Positions 17,244 to 26,368 of a DNA stretch of 64,000 nt are shown in pieces. The number at the start of each line of letters is the position of its first letter. Position 1 is the stretch's first letter. The position numbers and the translations under genes were made by a program. Source of the DNA: Bacteroidales bacterium (lineage in GTDB: Bacteria > Bacteroidota > Bacteroidia > Bacteroidales > P3); assembly GCA_017522065.1 (NCBI GenBank), contig JAFXAD010000050.1:89216-153215 (forward strand), written 5' to 3'. The notes beneath the pieces were generated by a model that saw nothing but the letters and a program-made list of their open reading frames with translations, was not told the origin of the DNA and searched no databases.

Positions 17244-17663
17244 TCATTTTTCACTCTTCACTTCCAATATTCCTTCCTCCTCGTGCGACACAAATGGGCC
17301 CTCCTTGCACTCAAACAGCACACAAGGCTCAACACACATGATAGTGTGCCAAGTGTTTTTAGGAATGTTTACACCAATATTTCCAACATCATCACAACAA
17401 AGTAGGGCATAATCTTCCATTGTGCCTCTGGAGTTATAGGTAAACACCTTCGCTTTCCCAGTGAGAATGATAATGGTTTCATCCTTCTTTGGATGACGAT
17501 GGATAGGGATTTCCGTGTCGGGTTCCAACGCATTTAGCATACGATGGCATTTCTCTTTCAAAGACTTGTGGAAGTTATAGTTCAGCCTCAACCTTGGCGA
17601 TACTTTTGCCTGCTCGCTCACATCGTCCAAAAGATGATCGTCTATAAATTCAAGATGTTTCAT
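17244..17663 (-). CDS. wbuC: WbuC-family cupin metalloprotein (copy 2)
   Basis: 139 aa. Cupin motif PIHRHPKKDET with metal-ligand histidines, GNIGVNIPKNTWHTIM, and a C-terminal ECKEGPFVSHEEEGILEVK. It is clearly homologous to copy 1 at 8699-9106 but diverged in the middle, while the 3' end and the AT-rich bases after the stop are much more alike. The gene lies downstream of the long capsule operon (after the GT2 at 17792). Role in polysaccharide biosynthesis is inferred from context. Confidence 0.82.
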   Translation of the reverse strand: MKHLEFIDDHLLDDVSEQAKVSPRLRLNYNFHKSLKEKCHRMLNALEPDTEIPIHRHPKKDETIIILTGKAKVFTYNSRGTMEDYALLCCDDVGNIGVNIPKNTWHTIMCVEPCVLFECKEGPFVSHEEEGILEVKSEK

Positions 17664-17791
17664 ATTATTCAGTTATAGTTTATCAAATCCCCATCCTTAA
17701 CATTTTCCTTCTTTCCTTTTACATCTTACATCATATCCCCCCCCCATTACGGCCAAAATACAAAGCTGCAATTCGGCTTTCAAAATTTCTC

Positions 17792-18784
17792 TCATTTTCC
17801 ACGTAAAACTATTTCCCTCAAATCATTAAGCCGTTTCAAAATCCCCATTGGATTACAAAAACGGCTCAAAAAAGCAACTGTAATAATGGTGAAGTAAACC
17901 GACCAACAACCGTATTGTTTGGCTTGTCTTTTGTATAACCGTATTATCGGTTTTAGTTCTGGAACAACTCGAAGATAGTTAGCCAATTCAGAGCAAAAAG
18001 TGGATTGATAGCCTTTCAGCTCTTCACGCTCTTTACCAGGGGTCAAATAATTAAGAATTTCATTGAAAATCACCACATAGCTCTGACCTTTTTTCCGCTT
18101 GCTGCCGCCTGTCAGTATCGAGCCTGGCCGTATATGATAATAATAGGTTACATCATTGCAAAGCTGTGCGTTATTCAAATGTTTTATCAAATAGAATGTC
18201 CACAGCAAATCCTCATTGATGATTCCTTCCTTGTTATATAGCCCGTTGTCGATTATGAAAGATCGCTTCACCAGTTTATTCCAAACTGTATAATTAAGTT
18301 TGCGACATCTGAGAAACTGTTCTCTGACTTCGTCATTGCTAAGCAGCCGTTTTTCATCGCTTTTCCCTAACGCTTCTTTCCCGTCACCCTTCATTTGGTA
18401 CCTTCCCTGCACCATTTGTATGCTGTCGTCATCACAGACATACGACACCAGTTTTTCAATGCAGTCGGGCGTAATCTCATCATCGCTATCCAAGTAATAC
18501 AGATAAACGCCCGAAGCAGCATCGGTTCCTGTGTTCCTGGCAGCGGACAGACCACGATTCTGTTCATGGTGAAGTATTCTGAACTTAATCGGCCCGTTAT
18601 ACCCTTCAATCAGCCTTTCACACTTGGCTATACTATCGTCTGCTGAGCAATCATCCACGAGGATGCTCTCAATATTCTCATAAAGTTGGTTTATTACAGA
18701 CCAGAGGCATCTTTCCACATAATCCGAAACCTGAAATACAGGGATTATGATGGATACCCCTGGTGACTGATTTACATCAACCAA
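17792..18784 (-). CDS. Family 2 glycosyltransferase
   Basis: About 330 aa with a GT-A fold: VSIIIPVFQVSDYVERCLWS, the nucleotide-binding VDDCSADDSIAKCE, GLSAARNTGTDAASG, and the DXD-type YYLDSDDEI. The C-terminal half is helical, with a hydrophobic stretch near the end (SVYFTIITVAFLSRF) that may attach to the membrane. The apparent start is TTG at 18784, overlapping the shifted end of the HAD gene, so expression may depend on coupling to that gene. It probably adds a sugar to the capsule repeat unit; donor and acceptor unknown. Confidence 0.85.
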   Translation of the reverse strand: MVDVNQSPGVSIIIPVFQVSDYVERCLWSVINQLYENIESILVDDCSADDSIAKCERLIEGYNGPIKFRILHHEQNRGLSAARNTGTDAASGVYLYYLDSDDEITPDCIEKLVSYVCDDDSIQMVQGRYQMKGDGKEALGKSDEKRLLSNDEVREQFLRCRKLNYTVWNKLVKRSFIIDNGLYNKEGIINEDLLWTFYLIKHLNNAQLCNDVTYYYHIRPGSILTGGSKRKKGQSYVVIFNEILNYLTPGKEREELKGYQSTFCSELANYLRVVPELKPIIRLYKRQAKQYGCWSVYFTIITVAFLSRFCNPMGILKRLNDLREIVLRGK

Positions 18785-19430
18785 TTGAGTTCCGAAATTG
18801 TGTGAATTCTCTTTTTCGGCAGATACTCCATCGGCAGATTGAAATTCTGCCCGTAAATATTTCTGCCATCATCCATCAAACAAATGGTTTCCCAACCCAA
18901 TCGGTTGGGCGCAACAAAATCCTTCTCAGGATTATCCACACATAGACAAAGTCACAGCCTTTATATCGTTCCTCCATCCATTTGAAGGCATACTCATCCG
19001 GCTTTTGATGACCTGTCTCATCCGATATGAGTATATCTTCCCTTTTTATAAACTCTTCCAGCCCAAGGGCTTTGATTTTATTTCTCTGTGACACCGACCG
19101 TCCGTCCGTTATGATTGCCAGACGGTATTTCTTTTTCATCAGCCCCTGCAAGGCTTGTCGTGTATCCTCGTCCAAGCAAAGGCTTGGTCGGTGCGCACGA
19201 TACATCTTTACAAGGATGTTCTTGTCGATGGATAATTGATAGGAGTCTATGATTTCTTGAAAAGCATCCTTCCCTTGATGATAATAGCCGATCAATTCAT
19301 CGTATGGGGCGTTCAATACGAACTGTTTTTCCAAATACTCCCCTATCTCTCGAAATGCCGATTTCAGGAAATCAATTTCCTTATACAGCGTATCGTCCAA
19401 ATCGAACACTACGACGTTGCTTCTCTCCAT
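18772..19430 (-). pseudogene. HAD-superfamily hydrolase broken by a -1 frameshift
   Basis: The N-terminal part is intact: VVVFDLDDTLYKEIDF (nucleophile and acid Asp), AIITDGRSVSQRNKI (motif II), and DETGHQKPDEYAFKWM with the motif III lysine. At about 18934-18942 the frame breaks just where motif IV (GDNPEKDF) is expected. The +1-shifted frame continues DNPEKDFVAPNRLGWETICL and ends at 18772. Net length is one base short of a whole number of codons, so a single-base deletion or a sequencing error explains it. It overlaps the end of the ATP-grasp gene by about 50 bp. Probably a sugar- or amino-acid-phosphate phosphatase for the adjacent cassette. Confidence 0.75.
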
Positions 19431-20388
19431 CATTATAAACAATCACCTCATCATCATAGCGCAACATGATGGTTTGGTCGTACCAATCGTCAGAGTATTC
19501 CAACTTTTTACACATCAAATACTCTTCAATAATCATTCTGGGAAAGTTAGCGCCAGCGCAGTATGACAGCGGATAGCCTCCACCGAAACGTGGATTGATT
19601 TCAATGCCCAGAACATCGTCGTCCGTCTTTCGGTAAAAGAGCTGCACGCAGATGCTCCCAACCACACCAGGGGTATATTCCATGCGCTCTTTCAGGTAAT
19701 CAACCAAGTAATTTTTTTTTGTGATACCTTTATTTATTTCGCCGGCACGCACTTCGAGTCGCTCACGCGGAACGATTGATTTCACATGATTGTCACGACC
19801 ATAATACATATCAACCGTAAACTCCTTATACTCTTCTTTGTTCACATAATCCATAAAGAGAAGTTTTGGATCGTTCAAAATATCACTAGTCAAATCTTCA
19901 CTTTTATGGATAATATGTATATTTTCGCTTCGCGACCCGTCATAGGGTTTGGCAAACATTGGGTATTCGGGGTGATATTTGTCTCGTGGTGCAGGGGTGT
20001 TGATTTTATATTGTTTGAAAAGTTTGTCGGTTTTGCGTTTATCCAAACACTTCAGCACAAAATCATAATCTGGAACTACCACACGAATACCCCGTTTGGC
20101 AAAAATGTCTTTGTTTGCAGATAGCACTGCCAACTCCGTATCAATTGTTGGAATAATGAGGCCAATGCGATGCTCGATGCAAAGTGTTAAAAGTGTTTCG
20201 ATATAATCTTCTGACGAGCAAGGAGGAACCCTAAAACAACCGTCTGATATAACCCCAGCAGGTGACATCATTGGATTCATGTCACAAGTATAAACTTTAT
20301 CATCGCTACACACTTGCTTGAGTTCAATCATGAACTCACGGGTCAACGACACACGTTTACCAGCAGAAGTTATCAGTATGTTGATCAT
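19381..20388 (-). CDS. ATP-grasp ligase (copy 4; linked to opine/B12 cassette)
   Basis: About 335 aa from the ATG at 20388 (MINILITSAGKRVSLTREFM). The pre-ATP-grasp domain has GLIIPTIDTELAVLSANKD. The central ATP-grasp domain has MFAKPYDGSRSENIHII (lysine and glycine loop), LLFMDYVNKEEYKEFTVDMY, and the metal-binding GIEINPRFGGGYPLSYCAGA. Such CarB-like proteins join a carboxylate to an amine with ATP and are often found with HAD phosphatases in capsule loci. This pairing is seen here, with the HAD gene overlapping the 3' end. It probably forms an amide link to a sugar or amino acid; substrate unknown. Confidence 0.85.
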   Translation of the reverse strand: MINILITSAGKRVSLTREFMIELKQVCSDDKVYTCDMNPMMSPAGVISDGCFRVPPCSSEDYIETLLTLCIEHRIGLIIPTIDTELAVLSANKDIFAKRGIRVVVPDYDFVLKCLDKRKTDKLFKQYKINTPAPRDKYHPEYPMFAKPYDGSRSENIHIIHKSEDLTSDILNDPKLLFMDYVNKEEYKEFTVDMYYGRDNHVKSIVPRERLEVRAGEINKGITKKNYLVDYLKERMEYTPGVVGSICVQLFYRKTDDDVLGIEINPRFGGGYPLSYCAGANFPRMIIEEYLMCKKLEYSDDWYDQTIMLRYDDEVIVYNDGEKQRRSVRFGRYAV

Positions 20389-20430
20389 TTTGATTAACAA
20401 CTTCTACCTACTTTGGTCAACAAAACAGGT

Positions 20431-22293
20431 TCAGTGTATTTGAGAGATGATCTTGCGGTATCTATCTAGAGTGTTAATGATCTTTCCTTCGTCATCCACC
20501 ACGCTAATACCGCCATTCTTGATAGCCGTGTGCCATTGGGTGGCTTTGGGGAACTTGCGTTTCTGATCCATCAAGTATGGCACGGGCAGGAAACCTTCAA
20601 CAAACACTTTGTAGAAACCTTCTGGAGTATATAGATTAGGCACTGCCTTTTCCATCATGGCTATTGCCTCTTTGGCTTCGCTATATAATGCTTCCTCACG
20701 ATATTTGACTTCCTTGTCGTATTTCATGTTAGGAATCTTGCCCAACATTCGGGCATTGCGGTATTCATGAAGTGCATTGAGGGTAATGCGAATACTATCT
20801 TTAATGATTGGAGGTGTAGCCAAACGCACAGCTTCCGAATAATTCACCACATGGATAATTTCCGGGCTATTCTCATTATCAGGCTCAAGGTCGTCCATCA
20901 GGCAGGTGACGGCGGCTAACTGTACTTTGGCTTCTTCCAAATCAGGAGCGAAATAGTCCAAACCAGCACGCGATTGCAAACTCACATGGAAGGTGTCATC
21001 TTCCAATTCACGAACTAGTTTGAGCATAGTTCTGCCCTTGGCCAAATCTTGAACACCCGTGGTGTATTTAGGTGTGTTTAGCATGTTTTGCAATATCAGA
21101 TGCTGAACACCCAACTTCTTGCATGCTTTGGCTGCCAAGAAGCCTGTTATGATATAGGTAATATCATCTGCACCACGGAAAGCGAAGTGATGAGGTACAT
21201 TGGGTTCAACAGGTTTGCCTGTAGTGACAATCCAACGCACAGCCTCAAAGTGTTCTTTCAGGTTGTCCAGAAGGCTGTTATGGCCACGGCCATCCAACTC
21301 GTCAAACCACCAGAAAGAAAGGGCATGCCACGAAATATTCAAGGCACGTTCATGAATCTTTGCCAAGCCCGGCACATCCTTAGTGCCCGAATAGGTTCTT
21401 GCCAACATGGGTTTTGCATTTTCCTTGATGGCCACATATTCCATCTCGGAATTAACAGGCACACCGCCACCGTTGGGTTTACCTTCCCAGTTCTCACCAA
21501 AATTTGATTGTGTTAACTGTGAGCTTCCGATGGAGAGAACATCCAGTAAACGACTCTGGGCCAATTCTCTGCACCATGAATTGTATTCCTTTAATGCCTC
21601 CAAGCGGTTTGGGTTATACGGTCCGGAATGTGTTCTGATGATGGGTAAAGCATGCTTCTCCTTGGCATATTTCAATCGTGCCACGTAGGTATCATTATCG
21701 GCCCCACATTCTTTATAGCCATAGTGATCAAGCGGCTGTTCCAACTTGTAACGTTCCGACTCAATCAGTTTCTTGGCAAAATCCCAACGCATATTGTCGT
21801 ATGGATTGTTCTGGTTCAATGCCGCAGGCATTAATCCTTTTGGCACATGCAACATGGAAAGGGATTCTATCGGGCTTTCATTACCTGGGAATACCAATAT
21901 CTCGCCATTGGTTTTACCTTTCACCAATTCACAAGTGTCGGGCAATCCGGCAAAGAATATCTGCTGCAACTGTCCACCGTCGTCGGCAAACATATTGTCG
22001 TCCATCAGATGATGATATAATGAAAGGAAATAATTGCATCCTTCCACGGGGTCAAGACGATAGCTGAATCCCAATCGGGTGATGTGGTTCCTGACAAGCC
22101 AACTCTTCACGAGGCTATAGTTGTTGATTTTATGAATCTGCTCAACAGCCTCGTTTACATCATCGTTTGATACATACACCTTATAGCCGCAATCCCTCAA
22201 CAGGTTGGCCATAGTGTAAACACCCATCGTGTGGACATCCACAAGGGGCTTAATGAATCCGAAAACGTCTTTTAAAGCAGGATTATGCTTCAT
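20431..22293 (-). CDS. Cobalamin-binding, mutase-like enzyme (methylaspartate/glutamate mutase type)
   Basis: 620 aa. The N-terminus has the base-off B12-binding signature D-x-H-x-x-G as DVHTMG (residues 19-24), followed by VYTMANLLRDCGYKVYVSND as in B12 domains of mutases. The remaining ~500 residues look like a TIM-barrel domain related to glutamate mutase E subunit, for example THSGPYNPNRLEALKEYNSW, the SQLTQSNFGENWEGKPN region and HHFAFRGADDITYIITGFLA. Both parts are fused in one chain. It overlaps the opine-type dehydrogenase gene by 11 bp. A carbon-skeleton rearrangement of an amino acid such as glutamate is the likeliest reaction; the family call is by eye only. Confidence 0.65.
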   Translation of the reverse strand: MKHNPALKDVFGFIKPLVDVHTMGVYTMANLLRDCGYKVYVSNDDVNEAVEQIHKINNYSLVKSWLVRNHITRLGFSYRLDPVEGCNYFLSLYHHLMDDNMFADDGGQLQQIFFAGLPDTCELVKGKTNGEILVFPGNESPIESLSMLHVPKGLMPAALNQNNPYDNMRWDFAKKLIESERYKLEQPLDHYGYKECGADNDTYVARLKYAKEKHALPIIRTHSGPYNPNRLEALKEYNSWCRELAQSRLLDVLSIGSSQLTQSNFGENWEGKPNGGGVPVNSEMEYVAIKENAKPMLARTYSGTKDVPGLAKIHERALNISWHALSFWWFDELDGRGHNSLLDNLKEHFEAVRWIVTTGKPVEPNVPHHFAFRGADDITYIITGFLAAKACKKLGVQHLILQNMLNTPKYTTGVQDLAKGRTMLKLVRELEDDTFHVSLQSRAGLDYFAPDLEEAKVQLAAVTCLMDDLEPDNENSPEIIHVVNYSEAVRLATPPIIKDSIRITLNALHEYRNARMLGKIPNMKYDKEVKYREEALYSEAKEAIAMMEKAVPNLYTPEGFYKVFVEGFLPVPYLMDQKRKFPKATQWHTAIKNGGISVVDDEGKIINTLDRYRKIISQIH

Positions 22294-23359
22294 GAGTAAT
22301 ATAGTCTAATATCTCTTGTTTTGTTTTCTCGGCAAGACCAAGATTCTTCAGATTACGTCCATTTGAATGCAGGTCTTGACCTAATAATGCCTCGCAGATG
22401 TGGATCATCGATTCCAACAGCGGGGTTTCAACACCGGCAGCCTTGCCCAATTCCATAATTGGCAAAACACCGGTAGGAATGTCTTCCGTCAACTGACGAG
22501 TAAAGATGGTTGAGGGTGACTTGATGTCGTGATAGGCCGGATTGTTGCGCATACGCTCACACAACGTATCGCCTACCGTATCCTTATACGCAAATTTAAT
22601 CCAGTCTTTCACACCCAACAGATCAATGCCGTAGGCTTTTCCCACCGCCAAACGTTCAGCATCGAAACGTTCAATGAAAGAGGCCACCTGTTCCGTCATG
22701 TCACGATAAAACCAGAACACCTCGTTGCGTTCAACTGTGGCAGCATTGAACAGCAGCACACAGGGATGGAACATAGCCCCGATATTTTCCAGTGAAGTTC
22801 GGAGCACATTGGTAGTTTTCATAAAGCAAGGGTACAATGGATTGATGCGGCTAAGGACATAATCGGTATCACGAGAAGGCAGTGCCGAAAGCAACACCTC
22901 GTCCTTCACACCAATGATATTGACAGTGCCGTTCTGAACAATACGGCAAGCATACACCAATGTTTGTGCCTCTGCCAAGTAGAAGCGAACTTTACAGCCT
23001 GCATCCAGCAAAGCTTGTTTGAAAACCAAGGCTCCGCAGGTACGGCCTGGGTTGAGAATAATCACTTGACCATCTTCAACGTAAGGAGCAATACTTTGCG
23101 CCACTGCTTTATGTGCATTGGCGATAACGGTAACCATAATGATTTCAGCGCCCTTCACCGCCTCTGCAATATTAGTAGTAATACTGTTGAGCTTGCCAAA
23201 ACCTTTGATACGACCTTCCAAATGGACGCCGCCAAGTTGTTTCAGTTCATTAATTTTTTCTTCAACAATGTCATAAAGAGCCACGTCATAATTCTGCATG
23301 GCCAAATAGCCGGAAATGGCCTGACCGCCATTACCAGCACCCACAACTGCTATTTTCAT
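22283..23359 (-). CDS. Octopine/opine-type NAD(P) dehydrogenase
   Basis: 358 aa. N-terminal Rossmann fold MKIAVVGAGNGGQAISGYLA with further glycines in the ILNPGRTCGALVFK region. The C-terminal helical domain has the family segments NIGAMFHPCVLLFNAATVER and AYHDIKSPSTIFTRQLTEDI (the octopine dehydrogenase-type catalytic region). These enzymes reductively join an amino acid to a 2-oxo acid, giving an N-(carboxyalkyl) amino acid. The start overlaps the ATP-grasp gene by 4 bp (ATGA) and the end overlaps the B12 protein by 11 bp. A polysaccharide-decoration role is inferred from position. Confidence 0.85.
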   Translation of the reverse strand: MKIAVVGAGNGGQAISGYLAMQNYDVALYDIVEEKINELKQLGGVHLEGRIKGFGKLNSITTNIAEAVKGAEIIMVTVIANAHKAVAQSIAPYVEDGQVIILNPGRTCGALVFKQALLDAGCKVRFYLAEAQTLVYACRIVQNGTVNIIGVKDEVLLSALPSRDTDYVLSRINPLYPCFMKTTNVLRTSLENIGAMFHPCVLLFNAATVERNEVFWFYRDMTEQVASFIERFDAERLAVGKAYGIDLLGVKDWIKFAYKDTVGDTLCERMRNNPAYHDIKSPSTIFTRQLTEDIPTGVLPIMELGKAAGVETPLLESMIHICEALLGQDLHSNGRNLKNLGLAEKTKQEILDYITHEA

Positions 23360-24609
23360 ATAATAAATATTTTATGATTTTTAATATTAAACAAATCATG
23401 ACGCATTATATCCTCCCCCTTGTCATTTAATACACGCAAGGCTGCATTGGCTTCGGCTAATTTCTTTTCCACTTCTTCCAGCGAATCGCCTACCACTAAG
23501 AATCCTGCAGCACGGTCACTACTAGTATTCGATTTCTCAATTACCGAATCAGGTCCTCTATAGATGAAATAATCGAGAATTACACTCCTTTCTTTGAGTT
23601 CATCCAATCCCTTAACCGATTTATAAACGCCAGGATAACAATATATATAGCTCATGATGGCATTATTATATTGTTTTTGTGGCTCTACTTGGGGCTTCTT
23701 GCCCATCACCATTTCTACATATACTTTCATAATGTCAACACCTGACAGGACTTGTATCAATCGGTATTTCGAACCTCCACCCATACGGGCACTGAACTCC
23801 AGCACATTGTAGCTATCGCCCTTCTGAATCATCTGCACCAGTAGAGGCGTATCGTGCAAATGCCATGCATCAACAATCTTCTGGCAGATTTCAAGCACAC
23901 GCTCTTCCTTGTAGTCGGTAGGCGCAGGGTAATAACTCTGAATGATGGTGAAAGAATCCTTGTTTTCCTGAATTTTTTTTGATGCGGTTATTGAGAGCAG
24001 CTTGGCAGTGGTTCCTTCCACATACACATCCACAGAAAGTTCCTCACCTTGCTTGAATTCTTCAATAATTACATCACCCGATAGCGAATATTGGAAAGCC
24101 TCTTTCAGAGACTTCTCCAAATCAGCTTGGGCAAACACCTTTTTCACACCCTTTGAGCCATTACTGTCAACCGGCTTCACAACCAAAGGATATTCAAATT
24201 CAGGCAATTTGCCGTCCCAATTCTTGTCGATATAGATGTGCTTGGCTGTAGGAATACCCGACTGCACCATTTTGTCTTTCATAAAGCGTTTGTTGGTCAA
24301 ATCGCGTACATCCTGTTCGGTAAGGTAGGTAGGCAGTCCCATCTCGGTAGCCACGTAAGCCATAGTTGAAAGTGGCTGGTCGCCACAAGCCGTTAGGATA
24401 TAATCAATTTTTTCCTCACGAGCTGCAGCCAGCACGGCGGCCTTATCCATGGTGCTAATCTTCAAAAACCTGTCAGCAAAAGGAATAGCCCTCACTTTGT
24501 CCGACATGTCCACAAGAAGAATTTCAACATCGCCCTTAAAATAGCGACGGATTTCCTCCATTAATGCTATCTGGTCATTACCGCCAGCAAGTATCATTAC
24601 TTTCTTCAT
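23356..24609 (-). CDS. ATP-grasp ligase (copy 3; upstream of opine dehydrogenase)
   Basis: 417 aa. The N-terminal domain has AGGNDQIALMEEIRR and IDYILTACGDQPLSTMAYVA. The ATP-grasp core has YPLVVKPVDSNGSKGVKKVF (nucleotide lysine and glycine loop), VIIEEFKQGEELSVDVYVEG, and VLEFSARMGGGSKYRLIQ as the metal-binding strand. It belongs to the group joining carboxylates and amines. Translational coupling to the dehydrogenase suggests it activates the amino acid or the opine produced by that enzyme, or attaches it to the sugar. Confidence 0.85.
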   Translation of the reverse strand: MKKVMILAGGNDQIALMEEIRRYFKGDVEILLVDMSDKVRAIPFADRFLKISTMDKAAVLAAAREEKIDYILTACGDQPLSTMAYVATEMGLPTYLTEQDVRDLTNKRFMKDKMVQSGIPTAKHIYIDKNWDGKLPEFEYPLVVKPVDSNGSKGVKKVFAQADLEKSLKEAFQYSLSGDVIIEEFKQGEELSVDVYVEGTTAKLLSITASKKIQENKDSFTIIQSYYPAPTDYKEERVLEICQKIVDAWHLHDTPLLVQMIQKGDSYNVLEFSARMGGGSKYRLIQVLSGVDIMKVYVEMVMGKKPQVEPQKQYNNAIMSYIYCYPGVYKSVKGLDELKERSVILDYFIYRGPDSVIEKSNTSSDRAAGFLVVGDSLEEVEKKLAEANAALRVLNDKGEDIMRHDLFNIKNHKIFII

Positions 24610-24610
24610 A

Positions 24611-25207
24611 TCAATTATTCCCTGTAAATGGTCCTGTAGTTAATACTATATCTTTTGAAGTCAACACGTTCTTGATTGTAAGAAAAACAACTTTGATGTC
24701 TACCCATAAAGAACAGTGATCTACATACCAAACATCAAGTTTAAACTTTTCTGTCCAACTAATGTTGTTACGGCCATGTACCTGAGCCCAACCACTGATG
24801 CCAGGTCTCACTTCATGCCTGCGATGTTGCTCCTCACTGTACAATGGCAGATATTTTGGCAATAAAGGACGAGGGCCAATGAAAGCCATATCGCCCTTTA
24901 GTACGTTTATTAATTGTGGAAGCTCATCAATGGAGAATTTTCGAATGACGGCACCTGCTTTGGTCAATCTTTGTTGTTCAGGCAACAAGTTCCCATTCTC
25001 ATCCTTCTCGTCTGTCATTGACTTAAATTTGATGAGTTTGAAAATCTTCTCATCTTTACCAGGACGATCTTGGGTAAAAAAAGCGCCAGCTCCTTTATTA
25101 GCAAAATGCAAAATGATTGCCACAAGGATGATAAACCACCCAATCAACAGTATTGCTATCAAGGCAATCACGAAATCCAAGACTCTTTTAAAAAAACTTT
25201 TATACAT
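24611..25207 (-). CDS. Monotopic phosphoglycosyl transferase (PglC/WcaJ C-domain type), initiating sugar transferase
   Basis: 198 aa, the size of the minimal PglC class. One N-terminal re-entrant membrane helix (VLDFVIALIAILLIGWFIIL), then FFTQDRPGKDEKIFKLIKFK, the catalytic FSIDELPQLINVLKGDMAFI, GPRPLLPKYLPLY, and RPGISGWAQVHGRNNISW. It transfers a sugar-1-phosphate to undecaprenyl phosphate and so starts the polysaccharide repeat unit. The gene follows the GT4 gene by 6 bp and precedes the ATP-grasp gene by a single base. Compatible with a bacillosamine-type first sugar given the PglE-like gene at 9136, which is inference. Confidence 0.9.
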   Translation of the reverse strand: MYKSFFKRVLDFVIALIAILLIGWFIILVAIILHFANKGAGAFFTQDRPGKDEKIFKLIKFKSMTDEKDENGNLLPEQQRLTKAGAVIRKFSIDELPQLINVLKGDMAFIGPRPLLPKYLPLYSEEQHRRHEVRPGISGWAQVHGRNNISWTEKFKLDVWYVDHCSLWVDIKVVFLTIKNVLTSKDIVLTTGPFTGNN

Positions 25208-25213
25208 ACTTTA

Positions 25214-26368
25214 TTACTTATCAAAAATCTCATCATAAAAGTCATACAAACATTTTCTCACAAAACCCTGCTCATAACGATCAGCAACCATCTTGCGCGA
25301 TTTAGAAGCCATTATTTTCCTTTCATCAGGTTGACATATCATCCGTTTCATTGCATCAAAAAGAGCGTTCTCGTTTTTTGAAGGGATAATATAGCCATTC
25401 TCTCCTTGGATTATAATCTCTCGTGAACCATTAATGTCTGTCACGATTGATGGCAACTCCATGGCGCCAGCTTCAAGCACCGTATTCGGGAAACCCTCTC
25501 GGTAACTAGAAGAAACATAACAATCAGCGGAAGCATAATAAGCCAGCAATTCATCTCCAAATTTCATCCCCACTGCTTCTAATCCGTTACCTTCCTTTTC
25601 AATCAACACTCTTGACTCTTGATTAATGGGGTCAAGTTTGTCTTCAAATCTTCCGACAAGCCAAAGCCTCGTGTTAGGAAACTGTTCATGTAAACGTTTA
25701 TATGCACTGCACAATTCATTAATTCCTTTATCTTTTACTATTCGACCTACAAAAAGAAAGGTAAAACAACTATCATCGCGAAGGGACTCTGTAAGCTTCA
25801 TTACTTCTGGTCGTCGACTATAATGCTCCATATCAACACCTCGAACATTTCCGTACCCAAGAACCCTCAAAGGCTTGTTTGTAATTCTATTATACAGTAA
25901 ATCATTTTTTACACCCTCTCCTTCTGGGATGACATGAGTTGCACAAAAACAAGTGAGCTTATCGGTCGCCATCAATATCTTCCGTTTCAATCCCGTTGAT
26001 GTTGGGAAAACCAACCCAGTAAACGTGTGAACTCGTAGAGGTACCCTTGTTATCCATGCAGCTACCATGCATAACATTCCTGCTTTAGGAGTCATAGAAT
26101 GGACCATTGTCGGTTTCTCTTTACGAAAAACCTTCACCAAGCGCCATAAAGAAACAAAATCGCGTTTCAAAGAAATATGCCGTTCCATAGGAATTGCTAT
26201 GGTACGAACCCCTTCTCTTATTTCTATTTCCCTCATTTGCTCTCCAGGCGATGATAGAGCTATAACTTCATACTTTACAGATAATTCTCGCAGCAAATCT
26301 CTACAAAAACTGTTAAGCGAGCCGGGCACAGTGGTTGCACGGATTATTTTCTTTTTAATCATATTCAT
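25214..26368 (-). CDS. Family 4 (GT-B) glycosyltransferase
   Basis: 384 aa. N-terminal RATTVPGSLNSFCRDLLREL and PTMVHSMTPKAGMLCMVAAW; C-terminal donor-binding FLFVGRIVKDKGINELCSAY, then SSYREGFPNTVLEAGAMELP with the E-x7-E retaining-GT signature. Resembles PglA/WbpT-type enzymes adding the second sugar. The start overlaps the acetyltransferase gene by 4 bp (ATGA). The substrate is not deducible, but the position next to the initiating transferase fits a second-step enzyme. Confidence 0.88.
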   Translation of the reverse strand: MNMIKKKIIRATTVPGSLNSFCRDLLRELSVKYEVIALSSPGEQMREIEIREGVRTIAIPMERHISLKRDFVSLWRLVKVFRKEKPTMVHSMTPKAGMLCMVAAWITRVPLRVHTFTGLVFPTSTGLKRKILMATDKLTCFCATHVIPEGEGVKNDLLYNRITNKPLRVLGYGNVRGVDMEHYSRRPEVMKLTESLRDDSCFTFLFVGRIVKDKGINELCSAYKRLHEQFPNTRLWLVGRFEDKLDPINQESRVLIEKEGNGLEAVGMKFGDELLAYYASADCYVSSSYREGFPNTVLEAGAMELPSIVTDINGSREIIIQGENGYIIPSKNENALFDAMKRMICQPDERKIMASKSRKMVADRYEQGFVRKCLYDFYDEIFDK

